DNA of 64,000 nt from the NCBI RefSeq assembly GCF_014898055.3, contig NW_026555331.1, forward strand, positions 108,869,194 to 108,933,193. Reading direction: 5' to 3'. The position numbers and the translations under genes are program-made. Shown one piece after another: positions 1 through 10,668 of this stretch (position 1 is the first letter of the stretch; every line of letters starts with the position of its first letter). Origin of the DNA: Talpa occidentalis. Lineage: Eukaryota > Chordata > Mammalia > Eulipotyphla > Talpidae. Below the pieces are notes generated by a model. The model worked only from the letters and a program-made list of their open reading frames with translations. It was not told the DNA's origin and did no database searches.

Positions 1-147
1 CATAAAATCAAACATTGGTAAAGTAATGTGATTAATATAATCATATCCAAACTTCCCCAGTCATTCCAATCATTTCATAGGATTTTTTTATTACATGTAC
101 AACATTTTAATTGGTTTACCTCTTTTAGTCATCTTTAATGGGTAAGT

Positions 148-427
148 CTTTTTTTTTTAATATTTATTTATATTTGTGTAGAAGAACTAGGGTGTAGGCC
201 AGGGGTTTGGGGGGGGTGGCGGTGGTGAGAGGATTCATCAGAGACAGAGTGGGGAACAGAACAGACGGATCTACTGAAATACACTGCTGAGGGGAGTAGT
301 GCGCAAGACAGGAGAGGTCTGCTGTGCCATGTGGGTAGCTCCCTGGCTGGGGAGTGGCTCATGCTTCAGTGGCTCCAATAGCTTGATAGCGCTAAGACTT
401 AAACCTCTGCACCACCAGGGAGACCCC
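148..427 (-). mobile_element. CHR-like tRNA-derived SINE, copy 1
   Basis: Antisense copy. The tail lies at the left (poly-T, then tatttattta) and the head at the right (caccaccagggagacccc, the reverse complement of the family head). The body words ctgctgaggggagtag and gtgccatgtgggtagctcc are shared with the other copies. It belongs to the 'catgtgggtagctccctgg' body type. Target-site duplications are not clean, so this is a relatively diverged copy. The short antisense frame inside it is not a gene. Confidence 0.85.
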
Positions 428-429
428 AG

Positions 430-925
430 TGGATAATAGTCTTTCTGCTTTTTTTTAGAAAAACAATATTGGCATTTTTCAAATGTTTCAAGTTAGTTTG
501 TCATATGGCTCTCAATTTGAATTTGTCTGTTTCTTAATGATTTAATTCAGATTACATATTTTTGGCAAAAATATCACAAGTGACATTTCTTTCTCTTCAA
601 TGTATTATTCGGGTCAAACGACAATTTGTCACATTATGGTTGATGCTCAGTTGGATCCTTTGGTTCAGAAGTTGTCTTCTAGATTCCTAAAGATATTCTT
701 TCTCTTCATAATAATAAATATTCTGTGAGACTGTGAATATTCTGTTTTGAGACTTGGATATTTTGAGGCTGTAAATGTCCTGTTCCCCTCAAAAATTTTA
801 TTCAATTGTTTTAACATTCATTGACGAGACTTGCCTGAATAATTATTAAATCATTAATGGTTGCAAAGGGTAACTTAAAAATTCTGTTATTCTTTCTATG
901 ATTAAGTAGCCTTCACCTGTAAAGA
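430..925 (-). mobile_element. Old LINE-1 relic, antisense
   Basis: AT-rich sequence with the order of words seen in antisense mammalian LINE-1 of the L1M group: a 'ttggatcctttggttcagaagttgtcttc' type segment, then a 'gagactgtgaatattctg' segment, then 'acttgcctgaataattatta'. Highly diverged with no open frame. The assignment rests on pattern memory only and the edges are approximate. Confidence 0.4.
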
Positions 926-2365
926 AATTTTTCCATTCCTCTCTCCCTCCTCATCATTTCTTTTTTTAACTAAAACTCAAAAATATTTTGATGCAACAAG
1001 AAAAAACAAGTCAAAAATAAAATGAACTAGTACAGTTAATGCAATTAAGATATTTCTTAACATGCACAGAGACATGTTAATATTTTTAATTTACTCCTAA
1101 AATACAAGCTTATTAGATTATTTTAATTCCCATGAGCCCTAGACTTTTGTGTTAATGTACTGGGTATTCTTGTTTGATTGTTCAAGGAGTTAGAAATCAT
1201 GAATATTATATTATAAATTAACATTATGTTAAATTTATTCCCATAGTAGGCACCCTTTATACCAGCTCTCTTGTTCAGACTTCCTGCCTTATCTTTTTGA
1301 GGTATATTCTTTAGGCTATCCCAAAGTGAAGATTTTGCAGTTTTATTTTGCATATGTTTATGTTTTGCTCTTATTCTTGAAAAAAAAATTCTGGACTGTG
1401 AATCTAGATTGTCAGTAAACTTTTTCTGGCACTATTAAAGTGTACAACTAAAATTTATACATGGTTGTCTGTCAACAGAGGTGAAGGTTTGGTGATAAAT
1501 GAGATTTCTTAATTCAAGAGCTATCTCTTCTGTTTGTGAAATAGAATTTCTTTACAACTGGCCCCTTTGTGAGAGGTGATGGTCATGTATCTCTGATTTT
1601 GTGTTTCTCTTGTTTTTGAAGTACTACTAATTGCTGGTTCTTATATTTCCTCACCACCAAATTTATGAAATCTCTTTCCAAGTTACTCCTTCTCCAGAAA
1701 TGGTGCTTTTTCAAGATTTATACTTGGTTCTTGTAGACTTTCATATTCTTTCCTTTTGACTTGTTAGAAATCAGAGCTCAGATATACTTTGCCTCATACC
1801 CATGTTAGTCTTTTCCCATCTAAAGGGACACATTCCTTTCTGGATGTTATTATATCTGCTTTTCCACACATAGGTCCCTGCTTTTATTCCTCTTTTTTGA
1901 ACTAACTCTTCTGAATTTGGACACTTACTCCCTTATGACATAACTTGAAGTTTGAAGTATTCTCTGTTTCATAGATGTGCTACAGGCATGAATTCTGGGT
2001 GGTTTGACTTGCTTGTTTTGTTGAGTTATGTGATTTTCTGGATTACTTATAGCAAGATTCAGAATACAGATGATTTTGCTTATGTTGATGATTTTCCTCT
2101 CCATCTTTTGTCTGTGCACAATTTTGCATAGTTGTAATCACAGTTTGATTCAGTTTTGCTTCTTTTTATGAACAATATCATTTTGGTGGCTCCAATTTCT
2201 TTTATAGTCCTATAGATGTTATCATTATTTGTGAATAGGCCCAAAATATTTTGCCAAGTAGATGTGTCATTGCTATATTTCATTACTTTTTTATTATTGG
2301 ATATTTAGATTGGAAAAAGAAGGTTACAAGTGTGCTTGGCATGAAAAAAATTAGCTCAGACCATT
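926..2365. other. AT-rich non-coding stretch, unassigned
   Basis: No exon, RNA gene or clearly recognisable repeat. Long T- and A-rich runs suggest that part of it may be further decayed LINE-1 continuing from the left, but I could not match specific segments. Confidence 0.4.
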
Positions 2366-2369
2366 TTGA

Positions 2370-2425
2370 GGGATGAGCACTTGCCCTAGAATAAGCATGC
2401 AATAAATCTTTGTGGAATCAGTGAT
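2370..2425 (+). mobile_element. LINE-2 3' end fragment
   Basis: The segment reading cttgccctagaataagcatgcaataaatctttgtgg resembles the conserved LINE-2 3' end (…gcctggcacatagtaggtgctcaataaatatttgttgaa). It is very short and diverged. Confidence 0.35.
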
Positions 2426-3560
2426 TCAAAAGAAAAATAAAACTGGACAAAGTTGCCCAAATATGAAGAAAACTGAGGTGTCCTTTAAAATATCCAGTTA
2501 AAATATATAAAATTCATATTCTACAGGAGTTTCATTAACTGTTTAGGACTTCACTTAGGACACATCAGCATTAATGGCCCAGGGAACCCTCAGATTGGAT
2601 AAACTTGATAATTAAGTTAGGTGTTTGTTGGAGTCAAATGCAGCAGCTCTGTGTTAGGGTGAAGGTCCTGAAAAAGTGCTTCAATCTAAGGGCAACTATT
2701 ATTCAGGGTGACTCCTGGGGATAAGTAACTGTGTGACCTTGTCAGTTTATTCCCTCTACATTGCATGGGTGGTGATGATTGAACCCAGGAAATGAATGAG
2801 GCTTACAGCTCTGGATGTGGTCAGTCTCCATAAATCATTTCTTCCATTGTCTGAATACATTCGGGCATCCACAGTAGTTTATTTCCAAAGTATATAAAGA
2901 AGCAGAGGCCAAGGGTGTAATCTTGGAGCTATTTAGAGTGGTTCCAGTCAAGACAAGCAGCTGTTCCCAATTATTAGTCCATATATTCTAGGTGCCAGGG
3001 AAAACCCACAAGGGTGTCACTAAATTGAATTTTAAAGTGACCTCCTGTTCAGACGAAAATCTCCTAGCTGTTGCTTTTTTCCCCATAGACTGAACTCCTA
3101 TTGAACAAGTTAGCAGCACTCTTGTTATGAATGAATCATTGCTACTGCCTATAGCGGGAATCTGAATTATTCCATAGAGCTTCCAAGGAACGTGAATTTA
3201 CCTTCCAGGAATCCTTTGTAATTACCGTTAGGCTAAAAGTCTGACTACAAGGACAAGTCAGAAGTCTGAGTAAAGAGCAGACTCTAATGATGAGGACTGG
3301 TCGTGATATTTTAAATTTATGTGAGTTACATCAAAATAAAATTGCAAGGGGTACCTGAAGAGTCAGGACCTGTTTCTACCTAGAGAAACATAAATTTCTG
3401 TCCTTAGAACGAATCATAGGTGTAGGAGTACCTTCTGCCAGAGCAGTCCCTGAAAAGCATGAGACACCCCCCGAAAGAGTGACAATGCAAAGTCTTAACC
3501 AAGGAGGGCTCCAGCAGCCCTTCTGCCCAGTTCCATAAACTAATGCTAGAGAGTGCATGC
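2426..3560. other. Unassigned single-copy-like sequence
   Basis: No recognisable repeat, exon or RNA gene. The base composition is more balanced than in the flanks. The short antisense open frame near the right end has no family resemblance. Confidence 0.4.
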
Positions 3561-3564
3561 CCTG

Positions 3565-3735
3565 CAGTCACATTGTCTTGGCCTCATCACTTACGATATA
3601 GTCTGACCTTGGGCAAGTTAGTGAATCCTTTTCTTTAAACCCATTTTTGTATCTGTAAAATGGAGATACTAAACTAGGGCGGTTGTGAGAATTGTATCAG
3701 GTTATCCATTTAGAGTGCTTGCCCCAGGTTTACAG
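3565..3735 (+). mobile_element. MIR SINE relic
   Basis: Contains the MIR core in sense orientation: ctgaccttgggcaagtta, then a degenerate copy of 'ctctgagcctcagtttcc', then tatctgtaaaatggagata and gttgtgagaattgtatc. This order matches the ancient mammalian MIR consensus. Confidence 0.8.
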
Positions 3736-4870
3736 CCAATTTCCCCCGCTCCCTGCCTCTCCTTATTACTGACTCTTGTCAAGCCTCTGAAGGATATATA
3801 CATGAAATTAAAACACTGCTTTCATTTATCTGACTCCCTTTATTGAAGTTACGCATGTGCTGAACATGGACTGTTTAAATTATTCAAGGCAAACTGTTTT
3901 CCTTTTCCTTCCCCCAAGTGTGCAGAGATTACAGAAAGATAACTGTTTCACAATTCACACAGCTAAGGGTGTCCTTTGTTAGGCTAATGAAACATCTCCT
4001 GGGGTCACTGGCCAAGCCAAAATGTTACCCCACACAAGTTATGAAACCAACCTTACCTTGGTGAAAAATTCCTCCTTGTATACACTTTCCCTTGGTTATA
4101 TTAAGAACTGAAGTTTGAGGAAAACACATTTGGTAAATGTCATCATAAAACATAAAAGCAATGTATATAATTCTATATGCCTCAGAGAGATATATCTGTA
4201 GAATATTTATTTCACAAATATGAAAAAGGCCCATTTAATTAGTTGTCAGAGTTAGTGAGTTTATGTCTTAAAGCACGTATGAAAGCTCTTTGAACAGCAG
4301 CACAGAGAGTTTATTTAGTTGTTCTGTTTTACTGTGGTGAGGTGCCAAACTGACTCCAGAGAAATCTTGCAATGTGGTGCCTAGGAGTCTAAGACTTAAA
4401 TGGAATGCCTAGACTGCTCTCTGTCCTTCCACGTCAAAAGTACGAAGGCAACCTTAAGAGCAGCGGGCCTTTTATTTCACACAAATGAATGCTTAATAGT
4501 TGATGTTTATGATTGTTTTTACATACAGTTTTTATGACTTATTTTATGTCTACAAGGTTCCTAGATTATATGTCCCTAGTTCAATATTTCCTCTTTCTTC
4601 TTTCAGACCTAACTGTGTTTGATATGCTGCATTTGATATGCTATCTTTTATTATGCAGAAGCCCTTTGATCTTTGTAGAGGAAAGGTGCCATATAAATGC
4701 AGAAATCCATTATAATCATACTGAAGAGTGGCTTTATGGGTAAAGTCCAGCTTAGCAATGTTGCTGAATGGAAGGGTGTACTCGGCTGTGGAATACTAAT
4801 GCAACGGTGTGTATTCAGAGAGCCTGGCTTGTTTAAGAAATTTGTTTAAGTGTGTTTTTTAGTGAAGTAA
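3736..4870. other. Unassigned non-coding stretch
   Basis: No exon, RNA gene or confident repeat. The 76-codon plus-strand open frame near 4.5-4.7 kb has no domain, no splice context and AT-driven codon content. I treat it as chance. Confidence 0.4.
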
Positions 4871-5312
4871 ATGTATGTGTGTGTATGTATATATAAAGTG
4901 CATAAACCTTAAGTGTTCATGTTGATGAATTCCAAAATAGTGAATATACCCATGTAACCCCATCCAGATCAAGAGATAGAATGTCACAGCATCCTTCATG
5001 CCCATTCCCATTCCCTGTGCTCCTTCAAGGTCACGACTTCTTATCACTATAGATTAGTTTCACTTGATTTTGAATCTCATATGGATCCAAATCACACAGG
5101 ATGTACGCTGTAGGTTCTGGCCTCTTGTTCTTAACATAGTGTTAGCAAGATTCACCCATGCAGTGATTCTTCAGTTCTTTTTACTGTACACGTTTTAGTG
5201 TGTGAATTTTATTATATGAATACACCATTATTTACCATTCTACTATGGAAGGGCATTTGAACTGTTTCCACCCTTTAGGCTTTTCTACTAAACATTCTTT
5301 CAAATGTCTTTT

Positions 5313-5577
5313 TTTTTAAATCACTTATTTATGCATATAAGAATTGAGGTATACGCCAGAGGTGTGGGAGGTGAGAGGATTTACCAGATAGAGTGTGGGG
5401 AACAGGCAGATAGACTGAAGTACTCTGCTGAGGGGAGTAGCAGGCGAGGCAGGCAAGTCAGGCGAGGTCTGCTGTGCCATGTGGGTAGCTCCCTGGCCGG
5501 GGATCGAACTCGTGCTGCAGAGGGTGTGGACAGCTTCACAGCACTGTGTTCAACCTGCTGCACCAACAGGGAGTCCC
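5313..5577 (-). mobile_element. CHR-like tRNA-derived SINE, copy 2
   Basis: Antisense copy with perfect 13-bp target-site duplications, tcaaatgtctttt at 5300-5312 and 5578-5590. The left end is the T-rich tail and the right end is the reversed head (caccaacagggagtccc). The body is of the 'catgtgggtagctccctgg' type. It is inserted into an older antisense LINE-1, which dates it as younger than that element. Open frames on both strands here are repeat-derived. Confidence 0.93.
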
Positions 5578-5838
5578 TCAAATGTCTTTTGATGAACATA
5601 TGTATGTGTATGTGTAGGATGTGTACTTAGTAGTAGGTCATAGAGTATGTAGGCACATCTTGACTTTGATGGATGTTGCCAAACAGTATTCCAAGTGGTT
5701 ATACCACTTGTGACTCCCATAGGTGGTGTGTCAGTGCTCTGGTTGCTCCATAACCTTACCAGCAGAGGACTGGTCAATTTTTATTTAAATTTTAGCCATT
5801 CAGCTGGGTGTTAAGTAGCATCTTTCATCATGGCCTTA

Positions 5839-6340
5839 TTTTTTTTTTTTTTTTTCATGTCAATGGGCACTTAGGTTATTTCCAGCTTTTAACATTTATA
5901 AATGATGCTACATGAAACATGGGGTAACACATATCAATTATTCACGTGTGTGTGTGTAACATTGGTTTACAATGCTGTATATGATTTAGAAGAATAGCTT
6001 CACACCTCTTTAGACACATGTTACCTCACCGCCCCCATCATCAAAACACCTATACCTTTACCCTAGACCATTGGGCCTCTTCCCGCTTTATGCAAATCCC
6101 TGCCTTCCTTTTCACTCCGGTAACCTCAATTCTCCAATCGCATTTCTAGGGTTTGTTTTGGTGAGTTTTGTTAGTTCCTTTCTGTTTCTCCCTCTATATT
6201 CCACATACGAATGAAATCATCTGATATTTGTCTTCTTCTGACGTTTCACTTAGCATAATCCCCTCCAGTTGCAACCATGTTGTCACAAATGACAAGAGTT
6301 CACTTTTTTTTTTAAGAGCTGAGTAGTATTCTGTCTTGTG
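5839..6340 (-). mobile_element. Younger LINE-1 3' end(s), antisense, nested
   Basis: Starts with a 17-base T run, then antisense LINE-1 3' sequence. The words taacattggtttacaatgctg, tagtattctgtcttgtgg and agcataatcccctccagttg mark the LINE-1 3'UTR and ORF2 end in reverse. It sits inside the older LINE-1. The first about 90 bases may be a separate fragment, because a second 3'-end motif begins near 5940. Confidence 0.65.
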
Positions 6341-6958
6341 GTTTTAATTTTAATTTTCCTAATCGTGAATAATACTGGATACCCTAACATGTATATTCCC
6401 TTCATGAAATGACCTTTCAAGTCTTTTTTCTATTTTACTGTCAAGTTGACTTTTTCTCATGGGTTTATGAGAGCTCTTTATTTTGGTTATCAGTCCTTTT
6501 AACGTATGATATATGTGTTGCAAATATCTTCATCCTTTCTGTTGTTTCAGTTTCACTTTGCAGTGTCTTTGAATAATGTCAAATTAATTTTAATGTATTC
6601 TGATTTTTATGTATATCTTCCTAAAGGAAAAATTGTTTAATGCTTTTTGTAACCTGTTAAGAAGTCTTCCTATTCCAAGCCATGAAGCTATCCTTTTGTG
6701 TTTTTCCAGGAGTTATTGTTTTATATTAAATGTACAAACCATTTAGAATTGATTTTTTGTTCATTGTGTAAGGTAGAGGTCAAGATACAAGATGCTATAT
6801 TTGCAATTGCTCCAACATCATTCATTGAAAAAAAAAATCACTTTCTCCACTGAAATTTACATTTGAAACAAGTTCAATATCAAAATTCAGTGCAGAGAAC
6901 ACACTCTTCACATGTACAGGTTTTCAGACTGTTTCTTGTGTATAAGAATCACCATTCT

Positions 6959-7252
6959 GGGCCTCCCTTGTGGCACAAGGGGTTAAGCACAGCACTATGA
7001 AGCAATCTGCAGTCTCTGCAGCACAATTTCCATCTCCTGGGAGGCCAGGGAGCTACTCACATGGCGTGGCAGACCTCTCCTGACTCGCCTGCTGCTCCCC
7101 TCAGCAGTGTTTCAGTCAGTCTGCCTGTTCTGTTCCCCGCTCTCTCTCTGGTGAATCCTCTCACCCTCCACCCCCACATCTCTGGCCTGTACCCCAGTTC
7201 TTGTATGCATAAATAAATAAATCTTTTTTTTAAAGTTCTTTAAAAAAAAAGA
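6959..7252 (+). mobile_element. CHR-like tRNA-derived SINE, copy 3
   Basis: Sense copy flanked by perfect 15-bp target-site duplications (aagaatcaccattct at 6944-6958 and 7253-7267). The head gggcctcccttgtggcac is followed by a diverged A box and a degraded B box. The body includes ctgctcccctcagcagtg. The tail ataaataaataaatc is followed by an A run. The diverged promoter boxes suggest an older copy. Confidence 0.93.
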
Positions 7253-7267
7253 AAGAATCACCATTCT

Positions 7268-7695
7268 TATGCTTAAAATGAAGATTTTTAGGGCACACTT
7301 TCAGTGCTTTAGATTCACTGTAGAGACTCTTGTGCCTGGGGTCCAGCCCATACTCTAAGAATTGGTGTCTCACTCAGCCCTTCTGCGTCTCCCTCTTTCA
7401 TTTTTCCATGAAAAATGTACCTCCTGTAGATGTCTGTGGCAGGGAAAGCCAGTTAACACATCAATTTTGTGGGGTCCTATTTATCCTTTGTTCAATTAAT
7501 ATTCTCTCCCCTTTTCGGTCATGCGTCTTGTTGGTGCCTATCAGTTAATGGTCATTGCTTGACTTTCACATAGCCTTCTACCACCTCCCTTTCCACTGCT
7601 TTTTTATACAAAGATATTGCAAAGCAAATCCTTTGAGACAACTTGCTTCTCTCTTAATATAAGTTAACCCTGTTGTCTGGTCCTCTTGTTAGGGT
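7268..7695. other. Unassigned non-coding stretch
   Basis: No recognisable repeat or gene. The 72-codon plus-strand frame here has no family resemblance. Confidence 0.35.
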
Positions 7696-7699
7696 GCAT

Positions 7700-8110
7700 C
7701 ATAATGGACCATTAATGAACACCCAGCAGTTACCATACATTGTCTTAGAATCAACTCTTTATCCTCAAGGTTCTCACAGTCACTGGTGGGGGTGGGGAGA
7801 CTGACCAAGTCCTTAGCAGGTGAATGCAATGAAGAGTGATATGTGTCACAATTAGAGGCTGTGTAAGGTCCCCCAGCCCTGTGGACGCTCAAGGAAGCCT
7901 TCAGCAGTGGTGTTTGAGCTGGGTCCTAGAGAGTGTGTGGAGTTTGCTGGGGACATGTGGATGAGGTTACTTCAACAGAGGAAAAAAACATGAAGCAATT
8001 GGGCACGGTCGAGAGGCTGCATATCATTCCATGTGTGCAGCCCCTTCAGAACTTGAAGGCCCATGCGAATCGCTCTATCACTGATTATTTTTTAAAAAGC
8101 CAATCCAAAA
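7700..8110 (-). mobile_element. LINE-2 relic, antisense
   Basis: Pattern of an antisense LINE-2 3' region: a position/size clause, then 'ctttatcctcaaggttctcacagtcactggtggg', then 'gagctgggtcctagagagt', then 'gggcacggtcgagaggctg'. This fits '…ccctgccctcatggagcttacattctagtggg…tttgagctgagacctgaagg…'. Diverged, with no coding potential. Confidence 0.5.
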
Positions 8111-9385
8111 GGGTTGGCCAAGTCCCATTTTAAATTAGTGAAATTTTGGGTGAAGTGGCATGTGAGCCACAAATACCCGTGGTCATGGAGGTCAAAATTT
8201 ATTTCCCCTCAAAGGAAGCATTAGGCTAACATAGAAGGGGAGACCTTGACAAGGTCCATGCTTGCTGCAGTCTCCTGACCTGGCAGACGATGCCACTGAT
8301 GCTGAAGTGGGCTGCTCTCTACCTCACTCTCCTTTGCAGGGGAGGTGCAAGTAAAGGGGAGCAGTGCACCCTTACTGGCCTGAATAGGGGGTGGAGAATG
8401 CTGGAGGCCTCTGACGACAGCCACCTTCCAGAAGAGGTAATGAGGACCTCAGCACTGAATCATGAGGGAAGAATATGGCTGCTTCTGTATCACAGACAAT
8501 AAAAAGGAGAAAACCCTGCTAATTCAATGTAAAAATAATTCAAAGTCATAAATATCCCAAACTGAAAGCAAACTCCAGAAAAGCTAGTTTTGAAATTGGA
8601 GGTAATTAATTCCTCATGCAATGTGCTGAAATTCAACCCAGACATGCCTTTTTTTGTTTCTTTCAGACAGTTTACAGTCCGGCGGAAAGTAAAACCATGC
8701 AATCCCTTGGCATGGTACAGTTTTACTGTGTGTCTCTTTTTATTATTTTGCTCATTTTGTTCATTTTTTACGTGAACATGCATATAATGAATTCAGCTCC
8801 TCTTGTCCATGAGATTTATTTTACCCCCAGGATCTCTCTTCCCTCCATCAAGTAGTCCAATTGTTAGTGTGTTTCTTGATAAAAAAAAAAAAAAAAGATC
8901 TCCAGACTAGAGCATTGAAGGTAAATGCTGACAGAAATTTTAATTTTATTAATTCAGAGAAAAAAGCCCACTGATTAACAAAATCAAATTTAAGTTTATG
9001 GTCAGCAAAATAAGATTTAAATCCTAAGTCCAGGTAATTGCCAACCTGACCTTTGAGCATCTTCTTTATAAACCCTCTTTTGCCACCAACTTGAAAATCT
9101 TGTTGAGCCCTGAAGTATTACCCACATTCCCAGTTCCACAACTTGCTTCATTCATTCTTCCAGCCTGGAACACCCTCACCATCACTCCTTTGTCAATGGA
9201 GATATCCACTGACACTCAGACTCACAAGAGGAATTTCACTGCTTTTTCTAATTACTATCTTGTATTTTGTAGGCGTCTCCACCCTTCTAATTAGTAGGAA
9301 AAAAGAAAATAAATACACAATCTAAACTTTAGACCAACCAGTGATTTAAAGAGTCTCTACATAAACCTCTTTGGAGATGATGGCT
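8111..9385. other. Mostly unassigned; one A16 tract
   Basis: No exon or RNA gene. A pure A run at 8881-8896 is preceded by a short unknown segment and followed by gatctcc, which also occurs about 50 bases upstream (gatctct). It may be a tiny retroposed fragment, but the duplication is only 6 bases. Around 9110-9260 there is weak LINE-2-like wording (tccagcctggaacaccctc). Confidence 0.35.
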
Positions 9386-10330
9386 TAGCCTCTGTAATTT
9401 CTACCTCCTTCCCTTACTTGTCTTTAGGTAGTGGCTGGGTGTGAGAGAGCGTTTGCTCTCACTGGCTGCCCCTGGTTCTTTATTGAGATGGACCGTGGGG
9501 TGGTGTGCAGAGGAACTGGCCCCAGTTGCTTTGGCTGCTGGTATCTTCAGGCAGCCTCGCCCTGTGTGCTTTGCTGGCCTCTACTCCCTGTATGCAGCAG
9601 ATAAATGTGTCACTTCATCTTTCTCATGGTGGTCAATGATGGGAGGCCCCTCTTTGCTGACAGGCTCTGCCCTTGGTCCTGTACTGGGTCCCTCACTCTG
9701 TCCCTGACTCTCTTAGGCCGGAGGTGGGCATGTGCTCAGGGCAGGGCCTGCTGCCTCTCATCAGTGTTTGCTCTGCTTGGTTCTGAGTAGACATCAGCCG
9801 GCCCCCCTCCCTCGCTGCCCCAACTGCGTGCTCTGCTCTCCACTGTGCTGGGTCGCCCTTATGGGACCTCATATTGCATTTTGTCCCTGTTTTTCAAACG
9901 TGGAGGAAGGCAAAAATCCCTTCAATCTTCAGTGGTCCCCACAACTTACCTGGCAATGCCTCCTACAAACTCTCATCTGGATCATGTTTAAAATAAAATG
10001 ACTTCCTCTAAGACTTTCACTTCTTATAATTAATCTTTTGAAGTTACTGGAAAAAGGGAAATCATTACTGTTAAGTCTAGTGACTGAAGGCCTGAATATC
10101 TCAAAGGTAAATGTGTATGTCTCATCACAGCGGCTTGTTTATGTCTCTCCTCTGGACCATGTCTCAATCATTTTTGACTCCCCACTGGCTGGCATCATGT
10201 CTGATACCACATAGATACTCTGTAAGATGTTTTTGAAATTGAATTGGATTGTGAATTTCTTTTTGTCATGTGTCCATGGTTGGGTTGGCCAATAGATGCC
10301 AATTATCATATTTTTCTAAAAATTATATAA
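9386..10330. other. GC-richer unassigned block
   Basis: About 9.4-9.95 kb is richer in G+C than its neighbours, which lets several short overlapping frames stay open. None shows a domain or splice-consistent structure. Around 10120-10260 weak LINE-2 3'-end wording appears (ctggcatcatgtctgataccacatagatactctgt). Nothing further recognised. Confidence 0.35.
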
Positions 10331-10336
10331 AGTTCA

Positions 10337-10651
10337 GGGCCTCCCTGGTGGTACAGCGGTTGAGCGCAGCGGTTGAGCGCTCGGTTGCAAAGCTGCCCGC
10401 AGCCTCTGCAGCACCTGTTCGATCCCTGGCTGCTCCCCAGCCACTGGAGGAGGGTCCCACATGGCAGCAGACCTCTCCTGCCGCCCGCTGCTCCCCTCAG
10501 CAGTGTACTCTGGTCCTTCTGCCTGTTCTGCTCCCCGCTCTGGCTCTGGTGAATTCTCTCACCCTCCCGCGCTTCTGACTGTACCCAGTGCTTGTATAAA
10601 TAAATAAAAATAAATCTAAAATAAATAAATAAATAAATAAAAATTCTTAAA
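10337..10651 (+). mobile_element. CHR-like tRNA-derived SINE, copy 4
   Basis: Sense copy with a well-preserved head (gggcctccctggtggtac) and a recognisable B box (tgttcgatccc). The body is ccgcccgctgctcccctcag, followed by ctctcaccctcccgcgcttc. The long tail is made of aaat units. Imperfect target-site duplications lie at 10318-10334 (aaaaattatataaagtt) and 10652-10668 (aaaaattgtataaaatt). A 13-bp unit in the A-box region, cagcggttgagcg, is tandemly duplicated at 10354-10366 and 10367-10379. The 102-codon frame through it is repeat-derived. Confidence 0.92.
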
Positions 10652-10668
10652 AAAAATTGTATAAAATT

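Larger units (their letters stand above)
4880..6835 (-). mobile_element. Old LINE-1 (L1M-type) 3' region, antisense, interrupted
   Basis: Reading left to right it follows the antisense L1M 3' region: a 'cataaaccttaagtgttcatg' segment, 'cattctactatggaagggcatttgaactgtttcc', 'ggatgttgccaaacagtattccaagtgg', then 'agctctttattttggttatcagtcc', 'gcaaatatcttc' and a final 'ttcattgaaaa'. It is split by a SINE (5313-5577) and by a younger LINE-1 3' end (about 5839-6340). No coding capacity remains. Confidence 0.75.

Noticed and set aside
5304..5630. 108-codon plus frame and antisense partners
   Set aside because: Entirely within SINE copy 2 and its flanks.
8828..8905. Small retroposed fragment before the A16 tract
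   Set aside because: The candidate duplication is only 6 bases (gatctc), too short to trust.
10270..10578. 102-codon plus-strand frame
   Set aside because: Runs through SINE copy 4. The same peptide words appear in frames over other SINE copies.
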